Source of the DNA: Desulfobulbus sp. | GTDB taxonomy: Bacteria; Desulfobacterota; Desulfobulbia; Desulfobulbales; Desulfobulbaceae | Assembly (NCBI GenBank): GCA_009780825.1 | Contig: WQZH01000003.1 | Span: forward strand, 1 to 64,000 | Direction of reading: 5' to 3' | DNA length: 64,000 nt | Shown here: piece after piece, positions 36,279-47,706 of the stretch | Position numbering within the stretch: position 1 is the first letter of the stretch | Layout of the letters: each line of letters begins with the position of its first letter | Translations under genes and position numbers: made by a program | Notes under the pieces: generated by a model | The model's input: the letters and a program-made list of their open reading frames with translations, nothing else | Databases searched by the model: none | Told to the model about the DNA's origin: nothing

Positions 36279-37673
36279 ATGGCAGAAGAGCCGCTCGAAC
36301 AGGCGTTGGCGCAGCCGGATGACTGTATTGCACCGGCGACGGTGATCCCCGAGTCGGAGCACCCCATCCGCGAACACCAGCTCGACCGGGAAGCGTTGAA
36401 GGTGCTGTACCGCCTTCGCGATGCCGGCTTCAAGGGCTACCTGGTGGGTGGGGGGGTGCGCGATCTCTATCTCGGCCGTACCCCCAAGGATTTTGATATT
36501 TCCACCGATGCCCGTCCCGGTCAGTTGCGCCAGATGTTCCGCAACAGCCGCACCATTGGCCGTAGATTCCGGCTGGTGCAGGTTTTTTTCAAGGGCAACA
36601 AGATCATTGAGGTCTCGACCCTCCGGTCGCGGAGCGAGTATGACATCGACGGCGAGGAACAGGTGCTGCCGTCGAACAACACCTTCGGTACGCTGGAGGA
36701 AGACGCCTTCCGCCGCGACCTGACCATCAACTCCCTGTTCTACGAAATCGAACACCACACCATTATTGATTACACCGGTGGGGTGAGCGATCTTAACCAG
36801 AGGATCATCCGGGTGGTCGGCGACCCAGACCGGCGTTTCACCAGGGATCCGGTGCGGATGATACGGGTGGTGCGCCATGCCGCCCGGACGGGATTCATCA
36901 TCGAAGAGGCAACCTTTGCCGCCCTGCAGCGCCACAGGGAGAAGTTGCGGCTGTGTCCTCCCTCGCGCATTCGTGACGAGATATTGAAGGATTTGCAATC
37001 CGGATCCAGCCGTTCCTGGGCGGAGCTCTGCATGTCTTCTGGCCTGTGGACAACGCTCTTTTCCCTCTATACGCCATTGTTTGAGGCAGAACATGGCGAA
37101 CGGGTCCGTGAGGATTTGTTACGTATTTTCACCGTGTTGGATCGGATACATGCCCAGCATGAAGGTGAAGCGCCGGTCAAGATCCCCGAGCACCTGCTCT
37201 TTGCCTCGCTTTTGCTCCCGTGGGCGCGCGAGCGGTTTGGCCTGCCGGAAACCAATGTCCGGGGCGCGAACTTTCATCATTTGTCCCGTGCCATCCGCAA
37301 GGAAATCGATTTGGGGTTTGGCGAACCGTTCAATGTGCAGCGCATGGCCAAGGAGTTTTTGACTACCTTGCTGATCAACCTTTCCACCTTCCACCATGCC
37401 CGCAGCCAGGGGGATGACCCCAAGTGGTTGAAGAGAAAAAGTTATTATCGGGATTGTTCCCGTTTTTATGACATTTATCTGGAATCCCAAGGGATACCTG
37501 CGGTGACGGCCGAGCGTTTTGCGGTGGAAGGTGGGAATGAAGCCGAAGTGGTGGCGGTCATGCCTCCGGTCACGGAAGGTGGAGAGGGCGGCGCCAAAGG
37601 CAAGGGCCGCAATGGGATGAATCCCGCCTTCAGCAGTGCCAAAACCGGGGTGTTTGGTCTGCGCCGCCCCTGA
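36279..37673 (+). CDS. pcnB: Poly(A) polymerase I / CCA-adding-like nucleotidyltransferase
   Basis: A class II polymerase-beta superfamily nucleotidyltransferase of about 464 residues that adds poly(A) tails to RNA. The catalytic motif is LVGGGVRDLYLGRTPKDFDIST with D-x-D aspartates, followed by RRFRLVQVFF, the FRRDLTINSL and DPVRMIRVVRHAARTGF segments. The C-terminal ~70 residues are basic and low-complexity, more like PcnB than tRNA CCA transferase. The start is ATG 36279; a TTG at 36246 overlapping the upstream stop is an alternative. Confidence 0.9.
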   Translation: MAEEPLEQALAQPDDCIAPATVIPESEHPIREHQLDREALKVLYRLRDAGFKGYLVGGGVRDLYLGRTPKDFDISTDARPGQLRQMFRNSRTIGRRFRLVQVFFKGNKIIEVSTLRSRSEYDIDGEEQVLPSNNTFGTLEEDAFRRDLTINSLFYEIEHHTIIDYTGGVSDLNQRIIRVVGDPDRRFTRDPVRMIRVVRHAARTGFIIEEATFAALQRHREKLRLCPPSRIRDEILKDLQSGSSRSWAELCMSSGLWTTLFSLYTPLFEAEHGERVREDLLRIFTVLDRIHAQHEGEAPVKIPEHLLFASLLLPWARERFGLPETNVRGANFHHLSRAIRKEIDLGFGEPFNVQRMAKEFLTTLLINLSTFHHARSQGDDPKWLKRKSYYRDCSRFYDIYLESQGIPAVTAERFAVEGGNEAEVVAVMPPVTEGGEGGAKGKGRNGMNPAFSSAKTGVFGLRRP

Positions 37674-37869
37674 GATGACCCGCTCGCCAGGCACCCATCG
37701 CGGTTGCCACCCTCCTCTCAGTTATCGCATGACAGGCGCCATCTTTTCTTTTCCTGCCCGGACTGCTGTTCCTTCCAGGCGATCAATCCCGATCGCGCCT
37801 TTCTGATTCGTGATTTCATTGTGCGGCCGAGAAACGGGCAATCCGTTTTTGGCGCCGTCATGTCCCAAC

Positions 37870-38631
37870 TCAGACGGCGGACAACAGGCCGATGACGGAG
37901 CCGTTTCTGCCGGTGATGCCATCGGCAGTGGCGCGTGCGCGCCGGTAAGAAAAGAACTGCGGGCTGCAGCGGGTGCACAGGCCGGCCGTGTCGATGCGGT
38001 CGGGGAGCACTCCGGCGTCGAGTAATTGCTTGCGGCTGATGGCCCAGAAGTCGAAATGGTACGGCCGAATCTGAAAGGCATGCATCCAGGCGGGCAACTC
38101 TTTTTGGTAATGGACGAATTCGGCGCAGCAGGGCCCCAGGGATGGACTGATAACCGCCAATAAGCTGCCCGGCGCCACGCCGTACTCGATGCGCAGGCAG
38201 TGGATGGTCTTGCCGATGAGATCAAGGACGCTGCCCCGCCAACCGCAATGGACAGCGGCAACAACCTTCGTCGCCGGGGCCAGGAGCAGGATGGCCTGAC
38301 AATCGGCCTGCTGAATCAGTACGCCGGTGTCGGGCATGGAAGAGATCAAGGCATCGTAGCCTTGCGGTTCTGCCTGGAGGTGCTTGCGGTCAACCCGGAG
38401 GATACGGTCGCCATGGACCTGTTGGGCCGAGACGAGATGGCGAAGGCCCAAGGTGCTCCGCACCCGGTCCCGGTTCTCTTGCACACGCCTGGCCGTGTCC
38501 CCGACATGATAGCTGAGGTTGAGGGAGGCGAAAGGCGCTGTACTGGTGCCGCCCGCGCAGGTGAACATGCCGTGGGGCACGTTCAGCAAGGGGCTGGTGT
38601 AATGGACGAGTGGCGAGTGATGCGGGTGCAT
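37870..38631 (-). CDS. pgeF: Purine nucleoside phosphorylase/polyphenol oxidase PgeF (YfiH family)
   Basis: A 253-residue YfiH protein. The N-terminal GGTSTAPFASLNLSYHVGD, the QQVHGDRI metal-site histidine, TGVLIQQADCQAILL and VHCGWRGSVLDLI (Cys and His of the zinc/copper site), and the SPSLGPCC segment are all present. E. coli YfiH corrects peptidoglycan precursors that misincorporate serine; human FAMIN-type relatives are purine enzymes. Isolated gene on the minus strand with no close partner. Confidence 0.9.
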   Translation of the reverse strand: MHPHHSPLVHYTSPLLNVPHGMFTCAGGTSTAPFASLNLSYHVGDTARRVQENRDRVRSTLGLRHLVSAQQVHGDRILRVDRKHLQAEPQGYDALISSMPDTGVLIQQADCQAILLLAPATKVVAAVHCGWRGSVLDLIGKTIHCLRIEYGVAPGSLLAVISPSLGPCCAEFVHYQKELPAWMHAFQIRPYHFDFWAISRKQLLDAGVLPDRIDTAGLCTRCSPQFFSYRRARATADGITGRNGSVIGLLSAV

Positions 38632-38926
38632 GGCGTGGCGTGCTCAGCAGGTTGAAGGCAGTGGCTTGCAATGGCGCATGATGACAACGGTTGATGTAAA
38701 TCGGCCGAGCGGGAATTTGACGGGCGCGAGGTTGATGGACAGGCATTTGGGATGTACCGGAACTGCTGGCGGAAAAGGAAAAGCGGTGAAGCGCCTTGTT
38801 GTATCGGCTCACCGTTGGATCAGTGATTTGGCGATGGGCAACCAACATCGTTTTGGTTGCAAGACAATGTAATGCACACCGAGAGAACCGGGCGATCTGC
38901 ACCGCCCGGTTGGAGAAGAGTCAGGC
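38632..38926. other. Intergenic region between pgeF and clpA
   Basis: About 295 bases. It holds a hairpin at 38886-38911 at the end of clpA, and otherwise no supported gene; an open frame at 38630-38872 on the plus strand lacks features. Confidence 0.5.
38886..38911 (-). terminator. Hairpin at the 3' end of clpA
   Basis: Perfect 9 bp stem AACCGGGCG (38886-38894) / CGCCCGGTT (38903-38911) with an 8-base loop, 15 bases past the clpA stop. The T-rich tail on the minus strand is weak (ttctctc), so termination may be partial. Confidence 0.6.
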
Positions 38927-41206
<2,280 letters not shown>

Positions 41207-41278
41207 ATTCTTTGTCCTCGATCACAAGACATCTCTCGCCGACGCTATGACGAAACATGCCTGAACTGTGATACGTAT

Positions 41279-41596
41279 TCAACAGCTCCGCTCCAGTGAA
41301 CAGCGAAGAGGGAACAGATTCCTTCTTGCCATCCTGTGGACGATTTCCACCTTGGTTTCACCGAGTTCGCGTGTGTAGACTCCGGCGATACCCACCCCCT
41401 GATGATGCACGTTCAACATGATCCGGGTGGCCTCGTCGGTGTTCTTGTGAAAGACTGTCTCCAGGATCATGACCACAAAATCCATGGTCGTATAGTCGTC
41501 GTTGTGCAGCAATACCTTGTAGAGGGGCGGTTCCTGCAGCGATTCCTGGTTGGTGTTTTCGACTGTATCCTGGATGAACGAATCGTCCTTCGTCAT
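41279..41596 (-). CDS. clpS: ATP-dependent Clp protease adaptor ClpS
   Basis: A 105-residue N-end-rule adaptor. The core PLYKVLLHNDDYTTMDFVV contains the Asn-Asp-Asp pocket that binds N-terminal Leu/Phe/Tyr/Trp, and the rest (ETVFHKNTDEATRIMLNVHHQG.G) is canonical. The divergent N-terminal ~22 residues regulate ClpAP in homologues. It is followed by clpA. With bpt elsewhere in the window it supplies a complete bacterial N-end pathway apart from ClpP. Confidence 0.95.
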   Translation of the reverse strand: MTKDDSFIQDTVENTNQESLQEPPLYKVLLHNDDYTTMDFVVMILETVFHKNTDEATRIMLNVHHQGVGIAGVYTRELGETKVEIVHRMARRNLFPLRCSLERSC

Positions 41597-41724
41597 GCGG
41601 TCATCATCCTGAACAGGAGGGGACTCGAATCGCTTCTCAATCTATGCCGGAACATTGGTCGCGCGAGGGAGCGGGAGTAACAAATCCAAAGTGGCCATCG
41701 CCGCAACCGTTCGCTGCAACGCTA

Positions 41725-43146
41725 TTATTGTATTGTAATGCTCACTTTTGTTTTTGCAAGATCAGCCGATGGGGCGCTGCTCTTTTGCGGTGGGCTGGCA
41801 AGCAGTGAGATGATCAGATGTTGGAGGATGGTTGCCGGGGCGACAGGCGAACCTTTGAGTCGGAGTTCAGCCCTGAGCAGATGGTGCAGCCAGGCGGCGA
41901 GTATGGGCAGGGGAAAAACGGACGCGGTTTTACATTGCATATAGAGAGCAAAAGGGTGGCCGCTGATCTCTTTTTTCCACTGGTGCCGTTCCTTGAGGCG
42001 GGGCAGGCAGGTTTGCTGAAAGGCGGCGGCAGTCATGGCGGGCTGAAACCCTGTCTCTGGTTGCTCTATCAATGACCGGAAGAGCAGCAGGCCTCGGACA
42101 AAGTTGCGCAAGGCGGCCACCACCGCCAAGGGGTGGATGCCGTTTTCCTGGAGCCGGTCGGCAATGATCAAGGACTGTTCCAGATCCCGCCGGGCCAGGG
42201 CGGACGTCAGTTCGAACAGGGCTTCCTGCCGGGTTCGGCCGACCAGGAGATCGAGATCGCTCTGGGTGATCTGGCTGCGGTCGCCGAGATAGGTGATCAC
42301 CTTGCGCAGTTCCATGACCACGGCCATCGGATGAAACCCGACCCGGTCGATCAAAAGATCGATCAGCGCAGGAGCCATGGTTTTGCCCTCTGCCGTCAGT
42401 GTCCGCCGGATTAGCTCCTGGAGCACACCCCGCTGTTCCTTTTGGGCCTTGGCGCTGGAACCGGTTTCCACACTGAGGTCGACCACCGTCTGCTCATCCT
42501 TGAGCAATTTGAACAGTTTCTTCCGCTTATCAACCTCTTCGGCCAGGAGAATAAGGACATTGTTCGCTGGGATGCCGGTCGCCAGAACGGCGGCCAGCAT
42601 GTCTCCCGGATCTGAGGTAGGTGAGGGTGCCGGGTCGGTTGGTCCGCCGCCGGCAAGATATGTGCGGGTCCAGCTCAGGTCGCCATCGGGTCGGGAAAAG
42701 CCGAAGCATTGCTGCCATTCGGAGGCGGAGAGGGCTGCCAGATCGCTGTCGGGAGACCGGAGGTCGAGTCCGCCGCTGGCCAGCAGGGCGCGCAAAGCAC
42801 GTCCCGCCTGTTCTGATTTGACCTCGGTATGGGCTTTGACCACCCGATCCCAGATGGATTTTGCGACCTGGCGGGAATGAAAAAGCCGGGAGTCAGTCAC
42901 CCGGTAGATCTGGCGGCCCGGCAGCAGCGCGAAACTCCGGAGTTTCGCCAGCGTGCTGCCGACCTCTTCCTGATCGCCGTCGATGGGAAGGACAGTGCCG
43001 CCAGCTCGTTGCAACAGGATCTGTTCCAACTGCGCCACTGTCTCCTGGCAGAGATAGCGCTCGCCAAACAGCAGAAACACCTGGGAAGGGTGATTGGCCA
43101 GCCGGGCCAGAAGCTCGGGCAGGTTCTCGCGGGTGTAGAGCGCCAT
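41725..43146 (-). CDS. holA: DNA polymerase III subunit delta (HolA)
   Basis: A 473-residue clamp-loader subunit, longer than E. coli HolA (343). The N-terminal QVFLLFGERYLCQETV and the late LTSALARRDLEQSLIIADRLQENGIHPLAVVAALRNFVRGLLLF block match the family. The extra length lies in the middle (around residues 100-200) and C-terminus. The exported repeat protein is 7 bp upstream on the same strand, so the two are cotranscribed; in E. coli the outer-membrane gene lptE occupies that position. Confidence 0.87.
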   Translation of the reverse strand: MALYTRENLPELLARLANHPSQVFLLFGERYLCQETVAQLEQILLQRAGGTVLPIDGDQEEVGSTLAKLRSFALLPGRQIYRVTDSRLFHSRQVAKSIWDRVVKAHTEVKSEQAGRALRALLASGGLDLRSPDSDLAALSASEWQQCFGFSRPDGDLSWTRTYLAGGGPTDPAPSPTSDPGDMLAAVLATGIPANNVLILLAEEVDKRKKLFKLLKDEQTVVDLSVETGSSAKAQKEQRGVLQELIRRTLTAEGKTMAPALIDLLIDRVGFHPMAVVMELRKVITYLGDRSQITQSDLDLLVGRTRQEALFELTSALARRDLEQSLIIADRLQENGIHPLAVVAALRNFVRGLLLFRSLIEQPETGFQPAMTAAAFQQTCLPRLKERHQWKKEISGHPFALYMQCKTASVFPLPILAAWLHHLLRAELRLKGSPVAPATILQHLIISLLASPPQKSSAPSADLAKTKVSITIQ

Positions 43147-43153
43147 GTCCTCC

Positions 43154-45631
43154 TCAATTCCGGGATCGTCCGAAACGATTGCGGCTGGCGGAGCTTGCGG
43201 TTTGTTGCGTTTCGTCCAGAATTTTATGCAAAATGGCGGTCAAGGAACCCGGCAGCAGATAGTCTTGTCCCCGGTTGCCCTGAAAGATGGAGGCCGACTG
43301 TTGCGCCACGTCTTTCCAGGTGATGGTGGATGGATTGGCGGCGATGATCTCAAAAAACATTTTATTGTACGGGTCGTTGATCAAAGCAAGACCGGTGCCG
43401 ATGGTGGCCATGATATCCACCGAATTGGCAAACAGTCGGGTCAAAGCGGTATAGACCTTGACCCCGCCGCAGGAACCAAGACTGAGAAATCGCTGCTTGC
43501 GGCGCAGCTCGGCCTCGGTCACTCGTCCTTCCTCGATCAATTTGGTCAATGGTTCGATGATCTGCTCGGAGCGCCAGTAGCTGTGACCGCGTTGGGCCAG
43601 CATCTCATCCCCGGACTGGATGAAGCGCTGCAACATTGCCATCTGGTTTTCCATGTCGGAATAGACGAACTGGGTGTGCATAATGGTCACGCTGCCGACC
43701 TGTTTGACAAAGGCCACGGCAAAATGACGGTCGCGCATGGCCTGGAACAGCCTGGCCAGACCGACACCGGTCATTTGTTGGATCTCCTGCTGCAAGGCCG
43801 GAGTGAGCGTAGACACGGTGTATTGCTGGGAAGGCACCAATCTGTAGCCGCTGTTGAGCAACAGGTTGGCGTTGGAAATGAAGGATTGTCGCCCGTCGTC
43901 ATCAGGGTGGAACATGGAGACCGAGGCGAGCCGGCCGTCCCGTTTCCATTCGGCGAACGGGGTTGTCTGGTAGCGTTCGAGATCGACCGCGCCGTGCCGG
44001 ACAATCATGCGGCTGATGAGCATGCGGTCCGCGGGACCGAGCAGTTCCGGATAGGTTTGCAGGTAATACTGCAGGATCACGGTGAGCAGCTTGGAGAAGG
44101 CGGTATTTTCGGCTTCGCTGTCCCGGGCCATCAAACCAATCAGATGCGAGCGGGCCTCGGGAGTGAGCACCTTGAGGAGGTGGCTTAAGGTCGCGGAGAA
44201 GAGCAGGATCGAATCCTCATTCTGGAAAGCCGAGGCGGCGACCAGACTGAGAATCTCCTTCTGCTTGTCGGTATCGGCAGGGAAAAAAACTGTCAGTTTT
44301 CCTTTCTGGGCGCAACTGGAGATGAAATCTGAAACCAGGCGATTACCCGGATCGGTCGATTTGATGAAGGCGAGCAGATCGCCCTGGTTTCGGCTGGCGA
44401 TTCGCGCCTGCAGCACCGGGACCAGAATATCGCGGAAGGAAGAATCGTACAGTTCGCTGCCTTGTGCCATGACCGCATAGGCGTTGGCCACGGTCAGGTC
44501 GCGGGCGGTCTGCATGCGCGCGGCCGAGGTGGCCTGCTTGAGCATGGCGATTGCCTGCGCCTTGCCCGCGCCGGAAAAACCGCTGTAGCGCTCGCGGACC
44601 GATGGCATCAACTGATTGAATTTGGCCTGAAGCTGCTGCAGGGAATAGCTGTTGAGCGTGGAGTCGGAAATCTCGTAGCCATTGGCGTCGGTCACAGCGT
44701 GGAGGTTGTTGAGCTTCCAGATGATCTCTTCGCCGCCGTCGTATAATCCCCCAAGGAGCACGGTTTTCTGCCGGCTGTCGAGCTTGTCGAACTGGGCCTC
44801 CTGGATGTTGGTTGGCAAGGCGAAGTAACCGACCAGCCAGTTCCAGGCATCTCGGGGCGTGAGCGATTTATTGGTGAACAGACAGCGGGCATTCCAGGCA
44901 TCGTCCTGGTACAGTTTTTGGAGCAGCCCCAGACCGTCGAGCATGGTTTCCGGGTCCATACCCGGCACCTTGGCATAGGTCTCCGCGGCCCTGGCCTGAT
45001 TGTTTTTGAGCTGGATCAGGATGGGTATGCCCTTTTGCGCCAAGTCCACCCGCATGCCCTTGATGGCGAAATAGGCCTGGGCCGCTTGATTGTTGTAGTC
45101 ATCCAGCTTGCCGAGCACAGAGATCATGGGAATGGCGGTGCCGGCGGTCGCGCCCGGCATGCGGGCGTAGGCGCGGAAGGCGCGCCCCGCCTCGAATCCC
45201 AGCTCCTTGATGGTGGCGAGGCCGTTCATGCCCAGTTTGATATCGACCGAGTCCAGGCTGGCCAAGGCTTCGAAGGTCTGCACCTGCTCGTAGGTGAATC
45301 GTTCGCGGTTGAGAAGGTCGATGGCTGAGTTGGCGGAGTCAAAGGTGATGCCTGGCAGGCCGCAGATCTTGCGGAAGATGCGCTGGGCGTTATAATTCAT
45401 CTTCGCGATGGCGGCCTTGCCGTATGCGATCTGTTGGCTGGTCAGTCTGGGAATATCCTGGTAGATCGCTATGGTTTGGTCGGCGCTGGTCAGGTTGAGT
45501 TGGGTGCTGGCCTGGCTGGCCCCACGAACGGGCGCGACCGGACTGGCAGCAAGAACAGCGAGGGTGACCAACAATGGCAGGATGCGGAGGGAACGCCGGT
45601 TCTTCCGGTGGAAAACAATGTGAGCGTGCAT
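43154..45631 (-). CDS. Large exported protein with helical repeats, function unknown
   Basis: An 825-residue protein not recognised as a named family. A basic N-terminus and hydrophobic stretch (about 15-37, ending APVRG-AS) form a clear signal peptide, so the protein is periplasmic or outer-membrane associated. Residues 82-248 contain five degenerate ~33-35-residue repeats, starting at about 82, 117, 151, 185 and 217, each of the form A-x-x-F/Y-x-A...PG-x-D...I-x-x-L; this looks like an alpha-solenoid. The rest is rich in helix; a C-terminal GSCGGVKVYTALTRLF block and scattered cysteines (90, 250 and two later) are notable. It lies 7 bp upstream of holA. No catalytic motif was seen. Confidence 0.82.
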   Translation of the reverse strand: MHAHIVFHRKNRRSLRILPLLVTLAVLAASPVAPVRGASQASTQLNLTSADQTIAIYQDIPRLTSQQIAYGKAAIAKMNYNAQRIFRKICGLPGITFDSANSAIDLLNRERFTYEQVQTFEALASLDSVDIKLGMNGLATIKELGFEAGRAFRAYARMPGATAGTAIPMISVLGKLDDYNNQAAQAYFAIKGMRVDLAQKGIPILIQLKNNQARAAETYAKVPGMDPETMLDGLGLLQKLYQDDAWNARCLFTNKSLTPRDAWNWLVGYFALPTNIQEAQFDKLDSRQKTVLLGGLYDGGEEIIWKLNNLHAVTDANGYEISDSTLNSYSLQQLQAKFNQLMPSVRERYSGFSGAGKAQAIAMLKQATSAARMQTARDLTVANAYAVMAQGSELYDSSFRDILVPVLQARIASRNQGDLLAFIKSTDPGNRLVSDFISSCAQKGKLTVFFPADTDKQKEILSLVAASAFQNEDSILLFSATLSHLLKVLTPEARSHLIGLMARDSEAENTAFSKLLTVILQYYLQTYPELLGPADRMLISRMIVRHGAVDLERYQTTPFAEWKRDGRLASVSMFHPDDDGRQSFISNANLLLNSGYRLVPSQQYTVSTLTPALQQEIQQMTGVGLARLFQAMRDRHFAVAFVKQVGSVTIMHTQFVYSDMENQMAMLQRFIQSGDEMLAQRGHSYWRSEQIIEPLTKLIEEGRVTEAELRRKQRFLSLGSCGGVKVYTALTRLFANSVDIMATIGTGLALINDPYNKMFFEIIAANPSTITWKDVAQQSASIFQGNRGQDYLLPGSLTAILHKILDETQQTASSASRNRFGRSRN

Positions 45632-45983
45632 AATGTGTGTGTGGGTTGATGGAATCTGTCAGGTCGCAACGAGTGCTGCCTTTTCTGGCCTGCTGCGGGC
45701 AATGCGCGGTGAGGCAGCTTGCCGTTTACAACGGAGGCCAGTGTACATGGATCTTATGAAAAACTCACATAGTTAGAGGAAAATTGAATCACTGTAAAGA
45801 GTGAAAGCGGAAAAAATAAATGGTTTTGCCCTTGGTGATTTTTTATGAGGTTTGATCTTGTCCACCGTCGTGATAGTTTGCCCTGCAAGAGCTTGCAAAA
45901 GCGCTTGTGCGCAAGAGGGCGCATGGAGTGGATCATGCGTTGCCGAGCGACTGCTGTTGTCATGGCATAGAGAGGAAAGCGCT

Positions 45984-46184
45984 GTGAACAGAACCTTGAT
46001 CCTCCTTGGTGTCGGCTGCATCGCTGTCGGCGTGCTCTGGCCCTGGCTGCGTACCCTGCCGTTTGGACGGCTGCCCGGAGACATCTGCATAGCCCGCGAC
46101 AATGTCCGTTTTTTCTTTCCCCTCACCAGTTGCATCGTGGTCAGTGTGGCGCTGACCGTTGTGTTCTGGCTGTTCCGGAAATAA
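45984..46184 (+). CDS. DUF2905 small membrane protein
   Basis: A 66-residue protein starting at GTG 45984, 6 bases after gaggaa. It has two membrane helices (about 4-18 and 42-62) around a conserved loop GRLPGDICIARDNVRFFFPLTS, the signature of DUF2905. Function unknown. The longer open frame upstream to 45852 lacks these features. It is followed 2 bp later by the split pseudouridine synthase genes, so all three are probably cotranscribed. Confidence 0.87.
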   Translation: MNRTLILLGVGCIAVGVLWPWLRTLPFGRLPGDICIARDNVRFFFPLTSCIVVSVALTVVFWLFRK

Positions 46185-46186
46185 CG

Positions 46187-46942
46187 GTGTCCTGTACCGC
46201 GTTTGTTTCTCTGGCCAGCGGCGGCTGGTGCCGGAGCTGCCGCACAATCCATGCTCTGCCCTTGGAGCCTGCCCGGGAAGCTTGCCTGTCCTTGATGTCC
46301 CTGCTGCAGGCCCATCGGCGGATCGATTTCCATCTGCCGCTGGCTATGGCCGATCCATGGTGCTCGCTCGATCCTCTGTTCGGCGAGGCCGGTGGCAAGA
46401 TGTTCGGCGTGCTGTGCTGCCGGGACGAAGAGGGAAAACGCGTGGTACTGCGAGCTTTTTCCGGCCAGTTCAATGGGTTGTGGTCAGTGGATGGTTGGGT
46501 GGAGCCCCTGGTCGATGTGGGTGCCTTGGCAGCCTTGACCAAGGAACCGGAACAGATCATCAAGAAATTGGGTACGGAATTGGCGTTGCTTCCTGAGGGA
46601 TCGGACGGTTATCGGCAGCTTTGCCGCACGAGGAAGGCGCTTTCGCGACAACTGATGCACGCCATCCATGACCTCTATTGGCTGCGTAATTTCCGCGGGG
46701 AGAGGCTGCCGTTGAGTGCGGTCTTCCTCGGATCTGGAGCGCCGCCGTCCGGGACCGGCGACTGCTGCGGACCGAAATTGCTCCAGCATGCGGTGCGCAA
46801 CGGGCTCCGCCCTGAAGGCTTGGCTGAATTCTACTGGGGCGCGGACAGCGCCTCGGGCGCTAAGAGGCATGGACAGCTATATCCGGCTTGTGCCGAGCGG
46901 TGCGGCAAGATTCTGGGATTTCAACTGTGTGGCCTGACATGA
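46187..46942 (+). CDS. N-terminal domain protein of a split RluA-type pseudouridine synthase
   Basis: A 251-residue protein matching the N-terminal domain that, in Bacteroidetes and some other bacteria, is fused in front of an RluA catalytic domain. Diagnostic segments are LRAFSGQFNGLWSVDGWVEP and PPSGTGDCCGPKLLQHAVRNG followed by LAEFYWGA and the cysteine pair CAERCGKILGFQL. Here it is a separate gene whose stop overlaps the next gene's ATG by 4 bases. Start is GTG 46187. The domain probably recognises RNA or stabilises the synthase, but that is inferred. Confidence 0.8.
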   Translation: MSCTAFVSLASGGWCRSCRTIHALPLEPAREACLSLMSLLQAHRRIDFHLPLAMADPWCSLDPLFGEAGGKMFGVLCCRDEEGKRVVLRAFSGQFNGLWSVDGWVEPLVDVGALAALTKEPEQIIKKLGTELALLPEGSDGYRQLCRTRKALSRQLMHAIHDLYWLRNFRGERLPLSAVFLGSGAPPSGTGDCCGPKLLQHAVRNGLRPEGLAEFYWGADSASGAKRHGQLYPACAERCGKILGFQLCGLT

Positions 46943-47706
46943 GCGGGCAGGCGCTTTTGGATATCCGGCATCAGGATCCGCAAATCATGGTGATCGACAA
47001 GCCGGGAGGCCTACTGGCAGTTCCTGGTCGCGGGCCGGATAAACAGGATTCGGTGGTCAGCCGGGCACAGGCGCTGCTGCCGTGGTGTATAGGACAGCCG
47101 GCTGTTCACCGCCTTGACATGGATACCTCAGGCCTGATGGTGTTGGGCCTGACCAGGGCCGCGCATGCGCATCTGTCCCGTCAGTTCGCGGAGCAACGGG
47201 TGGAGAAACGGTATCTTGCCCTGCTTGAAGGAATGCTGACGGACGAAACCGGGGAAATCACCTTACGCTTCCGGCTCGATCCAGAAAACCGGCCCTATCA
47301 AATATATGATCCGGTCCGGGGCAAACTGGGAATCACCCGGTGGCGGAAAATAGAGGAGCAAGGTGCCCGTACCCTGGTGGTGTTCATGCCGCTGACCGGG
47401 CGGACACATCAACTCAGGTTGCACGCCAGCCACCCATTGGGCCTGGGATGTCCTGTGGTCGGCGATCGACTTTATGGCGTGGGCCGCCTCGGCGAGCGGC
47501 TGCTCCTCCATTCCGCCTTGTTGCGGTTCGAGCATCCGGCCACTGGCCAGAGATTGACTTTTGCCTCATTCCCTTCTTTTACCGGTGTTGGCTGCCGGTT
47601 TGGGACGATGGTTGACGCGCTGGAGGGCATCGGTTTTCCAGGCCATTCAGACGCAGGACCATGCCGGGCAGCAGCTTGTCCGGATCGGCGATACGCTCCC
47701 GGTTGA
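46939..47706 (+). CDS. RluA-family RNA pseudouridine synthase (catalytic part)
   Basis: A 255-residue pseudouridine synthase. Motif I VIDKPGGLLAVPG and the catalytic aspartate in HRLDMDTSGLMVLG are present, with KRYLALLEG, RTHQLRLHASHPLG and VGDRLYG following. It starts MSGQALLD inside the stop of the preceding domain gene. The C-terminus runs about 40 residues past the usual end (after TFASFPSF), and those residues overlap the convergent LysM gene by 128 bp. Target RNA site unknown. Confidence 0.9.
   Translation: MSGQALLDIRHQDPQIMVIDKPGGLLAVPGRGPDKQDSVVSRAQALLPWCIGQPAVHRLDMDTSGLMVLGLTRAAHAHLSRQFAEQRVEKRYLALLEGMLTDETGEITLRFRLDPENRPYQIYDPVRGKLGITRWRKIEEQGARTLVVFMPLTGRTHQLRLHASHPLGLGCPVVGDRLYGVGRLGERLLLHSALLRFEHPATGQRLTFASFPSFTGVGCRFGTMVDALEGIGFPGHSDAGPCRAAACPDRRYAPG

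Noticed and set aside
35119..36333. 404-residue open frame opposite the NMO-like gene
   Set aside because: Antisense shadow; the forward frame has clear flavoprotein motifs.
45852..45983. Upstream extension of the DUF2905 frame
   Set aside because: The ribosome site and DUF2905 homology begin at GTG 45984.
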